From Synanceia verrucosa (taxonomy: Eukaryota; Chordata; Actinopteri; Perciformes; Synanceiidae): a DNA stretch of 64,000 nt. Below the pieces are notes generated by a model. That model was not told the DNA's origin. It worked only from the letters and a program-made list of their open reading frames with translations, and did no database searches. Of this stretch, positions 54,601 through 60,600 are shown one piece after another. The stretch is taken from positions 25,122,619-25,186,618 of the forward strand of contig CM056550.1 of the NCBI GenBank assembly GCA_029721515.1, given 5' to 3'. The position numbers and the translations under genes were made by a program. Positions within the stretch are counted from its first letter, which is position 1, and every line of letters starts with the position of its first letter.

Positions 54601-57600
54601 TACGTATATGTATATATACGTATGTGTGTGTGTGTATATATGTATATATATATATGTATATATATAAAATAATCAATTTCTATGTACTCCATGTGACCAG
54701 GAAGTATAAAGCAAGAAAGGCTGCATAGGGAGGTTGCGGTCATATGCCCTGTGAAACCAGAAGTCAGTGCTGATTTGTCACGTCACTTCAGTACTTAAAT
54801 TAACTGTCAGAATCATTTTCACTAAACCATAATATTTTCCTAAACCTAACTAACTAGTTTTGTTGGCCAATCCCAGCCAAGTCTTTACTGAAAAAAAATA
54901 AACTTAAGCTATGTCTTCAATGGGCCTGGGGCTGAAGGTGACGAAGGGATATTGCAAAGGATTAAAAGAAGAAACACGTTCATTTATAGATTTTGTTCAC
55001 ATTTCACAAAAATGAAAAACAGCACTAAGCGACTGAATAAATTCCCCTAATTTATGTAGCTACATCAGCGCTGATTCACAGAGCACTCAACTGTGGTAAT
55101 GAGCTGATTCACAGACCTATGCCATGACACAGCATTATATATAGTCCATTTGACAGCAGCATACTGTCCTGCACCAAAGTTGCATCTGACAATGCACAGT
55201 GTCCTTACAGTGGAGCTGGTTTACTGCAGCAGCTTGTAGGGCCCTCAATCTGTGGCAGTATGATGGATTCACTGGCCAAATAGCCAATTAGGCACTTTGT
55301 AGTCTGACACTCTCACAACAGGACATTTAATAATAGGGGACACAGACGTGTGTGTGCACGCATATGAAGACAACCCAAGGCCTTTCGAGTGATGCTGATT
55401 AATGGGCCCGTACGAGGCGACTACACCCAATCTTCCCTTCCCCTTTTTCTATCCCTTTCTTTCCTCGTCTTCCCTTCAGTCTCTCGGTGTAGCTCATACC
55501 ATTCCTCTCCCCTATACCTTCTCGCTCTCTTTTTCCGCTCGTTCAAAACATAATGGAGTGTCAAGCAGAAAAATGTCCAAACTACTTTTAGCCATTTTCT
55601 GACTTAAAGACCTTTGGGGCATAAAGATAATGTACTAATTGTCAAGTTCCACAGAGCAATTGACTAAGTATATGTGTGCATGTCTATGGGTGCGTATGTG
55701 CCAAGACTCGTTTACAGGATTGTGTATGAACACACAGTACAATTGTTAAGGTAATAAGGGCCCCCTGAACACCTCTCTCATCGCTCTTCCTTCCCCTCAC
55801 TCTCTAAATTCCTCCCACTTGTTCTCCCTTCATATTGTGTGCGAGGGTGTGTGAGAGAGAAGGTCAGGGTATTCAAATCAGCATTTTCTCTCCTCATAGG
55901 GACCTTAAACTTTACCTTTGGCTTTAATTGACATGTGTGGGAGGGGTGTCAGTGAAGAGGAGGAGAGGAGGCAAACTTTTAATGCTAGCCTAATAGATGG
56001 ATGATGAGGGGGAGAAGGGAAAACAAGCTAGAAAGGGGCATTGTTGAAAGCCAGAGGAGAAGAGACGGAGGGGAGAAGGCTGGGAAGAGGGACTCCATCC
56101 GTAGTCTGTATTTGACTTTCATGTGAGAGCAAGTGAAGATTTGACTTTTAAAAAAGGAGAGATGAGAGGAACACAAATAGAGAGAGCAAGAGAGCGACTC
56201 TGATGACCTGTGATCAATTAGGTGAGTGAGAAAGTGAGGAAGGGCGCACACTCCATCTTTACTAAACAGCTCTCGCAGAGGATTGATTAAGGGTGTTTCT
56301 TGCCGTTTTCTAGTTACATGTTTATTCAAACGGCATCCACAATGAGCTGCTAAATTCAAGTGTCAAAACAGCCTGCATTCACAGTCACTTTAAAATGCAA
56401 ATAATGAGAAAATATTTAAACAGCTTTTCACAGGAATTTAAAATTTGTTACAAAGTTTTTGCACTTTTTTTTTCTTTTTTTTTTAACCTGGTGCAGGTCT
56501 CATCATGACCAAAATATCATAAATCAGGATCGACAGTCTGCCATGTTTTAGTTCTTCCACAGCAAATACAACATAAAAAGTGACATTTTCAACTTAGTGT
56601 GATGATGTAGTCTCTGTCATCTTCTGTGTGATCAAACAAAGATAGTGTGCCAATAATATGTGCCGAAAAGAATATAGTAGCATCAGGGGTCAGTTAAAAT
56701 GTGTAAAAACTATTTAGTCCTACATGGCATTTATATTATTAAAAATTATTTTTTTAGGGCACATTTTCATGCTACACAGTCTTCTCCATCACACTGTAGT
56801 TAAGTCCAGATGAGCCTTTTCTTTCCCCCCCGATAGGAACAGTACCTGCTTATTCTGCTCTGCAGTGTTGTGGAGCCTATATTATTTTTATCAATTCCAA
56901 GTATCTAAGTATGATTATTTATTTATGATTATTGTTATAACTTAATGAAACTTTTTTCCCCCCATCATTTGCATCTGATATCTCTCTTTTCACATAATGC
57001 CACAGCTGTTGTTTGTGGTATTTCACTGTGAAGGATTTAGTCTCCCTGCTGTCAACCCCTCAGTTTAATTCCAAAGGGGATGTGGAACAACTCAAGTAAA
57101 GACAACTAGTTAATATTTGTGCAGTACAGCTCCGTTTCTTACCCCATCTGGATGTCCGTCTGAGGCAGTGACCACCAGGGAATAATAATCCACAGACTCC
57201 CTGTCCAATGGCTTGTCCAGCACCAAATGCCCTGAACTGGAGAAATATAAATTAAGGTAGAAAAACACACAGGTCCAAGTGGAGCATACAGAGCAGAACA
57301 GAATAGTGTGGTAAATATATGAATGTGTTGCTTTCATATCCCAGAGTCCTGCGATTTTATGAGAAGTTAAAGTCGTTGACTGCTAACCGTGTTGATCAGT
57401 CTCAGGCTGATACTTCCAGCCAGTTCTATGCCAACTCTGGATCATGGGACACATTAAGACACCTGTCTTGTTTTCTTGAAATGTTTATTCCTCTTCATAG
57501 ACACGACTGGAGAAAACATTACAGGCAAATTCCAGCACTGATCACCACTGCAAACAAGCGTCAACACCCAGATGTACATTTTCACAGTGACTATGGGCAC

Positions 57601-60600
57601 TTTGATGATGCAGATGATCATCATACCTATCACCTCACCCACAATGACATTAAGGAATGCCCTCCTGGGTGCTGTTGCTATAATGGCTCAGACAGTCATA
57701 AAAACACTCTTCTTATGTAACACTTTTTTTCCCAAAATAGAGTTGCAATTTAGTTGCAATAAAAACTCCAGTAAGAGCTTATTGGAATATAAATGCTGAT
57801 TAATTACACAATAAATACAGATTCAGTATATTTTACTGGCCAAAGGTGATCACAACATCAACATATTTTTTAGAATGTTTCACTAGTCATACAATCTCAG
57901 ACTGAAGTAAGTCACTGAGCACAGAAAGTGAAATTACCTCACAATTTTAGGCCTCCATCCATGTCCTTTACATCCATGTCTGTCTAAAATATCACCACTA
58001 TTTTATCTTATTAGATATCGGTGATAAACTGTCACAGTTACATGTTGAGTCAAAAGGCCAAAAATGTGTTTTGTGAGGTCATGGTGACCTTTAACCTCCT
58101 AATTCTAATCAGTTCATTCTTCAAGTGGAGGTTTGGGCAAAATTTGAAGATATTCCCTCCAGGTGTTCCTGAGATACTGCATACTTTGAGGAAGGGCAAC
58201 CCGAAAATATAACGCCTCCAGCCACAGCTGTCGCCGGCACAGAGGCACAGGAACGTCCAAACCGGAGCAAAGAGATAAAAGCCAGATTTAAGGGCAAATG
58301 ATTAACTCATAAGTAAAAGTCTACTCTGGAAGATCAACAGCTTCAGTGCAGCATGTCTGAGACATCTGACCAATCAAAACCTGCAGAAACCTTTGATGTT
58401 GGCCTCGATTGACGACACTTTTTTATTTGCCAAGTCAAGATTTACATAATGATTGAAGTGTTTTCAATTTAAGCTTCTGTCATTAATTAGAAATCTGAAA
58501 TGCATATTTTCTAATATTGACAGTGTGTGTGTGCGTGTAGATGTTAAATGGTCTACAGAGGGAAAGATGTGAAACTGTTTTATTTTTCCAAACTTAGTAA
58601 CATTTAATGAATATTTATGATTCATGAAAGACTGTGAACACGTGCATGCACACAGGGACACAAGCACAGTCTTATTTTGTCATTCACACCACACATTTTG
58701 ACACATGCCTTCTGCTCTCAAACCAAACATCTGTGTGTGGAGGCCCTACAATAAATCCAATTGTTCAAGATGAACCCAGGACAATTCAAATTGTGTCAAA
58801 AACAAATGCTGATAGACCTCATCAGAGCTCATCATTTGCACCTTGCACTGATGCTGGCCCTTTTATTTTATTTCTGCATTACAATCTGACTCTTTTGACC
58901 ATTAGTGTGCGCTCCATTGATGGCAACCCACACAGCAAACTGGGCCAAAATCAGACCTGATTCAACTGATTCATTCAACTCTGGCCTGTGCCAATATGTG
59001 CCACATGGCATGTTGCACTCGTGTGGTCGAGAAAGAAAAACTTGGCTTCTCCTCATAGTGCCGTAATGCACAAAGACAGACACAGCTGAGGCACAGATCA
59101 AATTTGGCACCTATTGGAAATGTCTAACAGAACCCATCAGACACTCCCACCATGCTCTTACATTAATTTGGTACTTTGTTATTATTAATTACTATGCAAG
59201 GGACCACTTTACTTAGTCCTTTTCTTTCATTCTAGAACCTCATTTGTCCGTCACTTTGTTCATCGTTTCCTTCCAAGCTGTTTTGAACATTTCGTCCATC
59301 TTTTCCTCTGTCCCTGCCCTGCTCTCTCATCTCTCATTCTCTTTTCCTCCCTCTTTTCTTCCCCATCTCTTGGAGTCTTTCACCATACTTTCCTTTGTTT
59401 CTCTCTTGCCTCTTCCCTCTAGAAATGTAGATAGGATCTTTCCTCAGCATGAGAAATGCATTTTTAATGAGAAATAAATGAATAAATACAACAAAAGCCC
59501 TCAGAGTCACCGTGTGTGTGTGTGCGTGCGTGGTGGAGAGTGTATGAGTGTGCTTATGTGGAGCCCTTGGCAGAGCCTGAGCACTGAACGATATAATTTT
59601 GATGCTTTCAACCACAAACACATTATAACTGCATGCTTATATGTTGCCATGGTTGCACAGTATGCACATTCCCAAATAGAGCACATAGACAAATAAGAAA
59701 AACAGCTCTGTTTTGATTTCTGAAAATATTTACTTCATGAAACGTGATTTGTGTGTGTGTGTGTGTGTGTATTTACTTCTGCTGTAGAGCAAAATGACCA
59801 TGGGCGTCTCCACTGTGGATGTTGTAGGTGATGGGGTCCTTCTCCCGATCCACTGCCTTGTGACGTAAACAGTGACAGACACACATCAGGAAATTCCACC
59901 CAAATATATTGTACACAGATATGATATCTGTCCAGATGAGCTAAATTCATAAAAGAAATATATCCACTTCTTGATTCACGTAAACAATATGGTTATAATT
60001 ATCAGCAATTGAAAAGAGAAGCTCAAATTGATAAAGTCACAAATAAAAAGTTCAAATAAGGGTTCTCTCAGTCCCTGAGAGGGACTTCCCACTGGTGAGC
60101 TCCCCCAACAGGAAGGCCATCTGGCGCCACTCACACACATCTCCAGGCATGAATAAATAAGTCTCTTACATGAAATGACCATATAAACACAAGCAAAATA
60201 GCCTCCATAAAAGGACCAATTTCACTGTGTTATGCCAAATTCACACCAGGCAGTGACGAGGCGCTCCCATGTGTTTTAGATGGGAAGAAATTCTTTCTAA
60301 CAATAGTTCAACATGTCACGGGATTTGTTAACTGAGCCCTCTGACCGATAAAAGTTTTCCCAACTTCTGGTTGGTCCACTTCAGGAGAGGAGGCAGACAT
60401 AGCTTTTTATAGACAACGCATGGCAGCTCACTGCAGAATGAATTTGGCATTCTTGACATTAGTTCTAAGAAATTCATTCTTGCAGTCTCACAGTGTCACA
60501 ACATTCAATTTAAAAACAATTTAAATGAACAAAAGGGGCAGATACTCGAGTTCTTCTATAGAAAGTTGTGGAAATGACAATCACAAGTGTCTAGAGGGAG

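Larger units (their letters stand above)
52487..57142 (-). other. pcdh15 intron between EC6 and EC6/7 exons
   Basis: 4.7 kb with a probable repeat piece at 52895-53400, the compound palindromic microsatellite at 54526-54668 and purine- or pyrimidine-rich stretches near 55430-55560 and 55930-56200. No gene seen. Confidence 0.7.
57237..59776 (-). other. pcdh15 intron within EC6
   Basis: 2.5 kb with a family B repeat at 57950-58255 and a TG repeat at its end. ORF 57319-57720 (+) resembles nothing I know. Confidence 0.65.

Noticed and set aside
57319..57720. 133-codon plus-strand ORF rich in His and Asp
   Set aside because: No recognisable family, no splice or start context, and antisense to intron; probably chance, though I cannot exclude a lost repeat-derived fragment.
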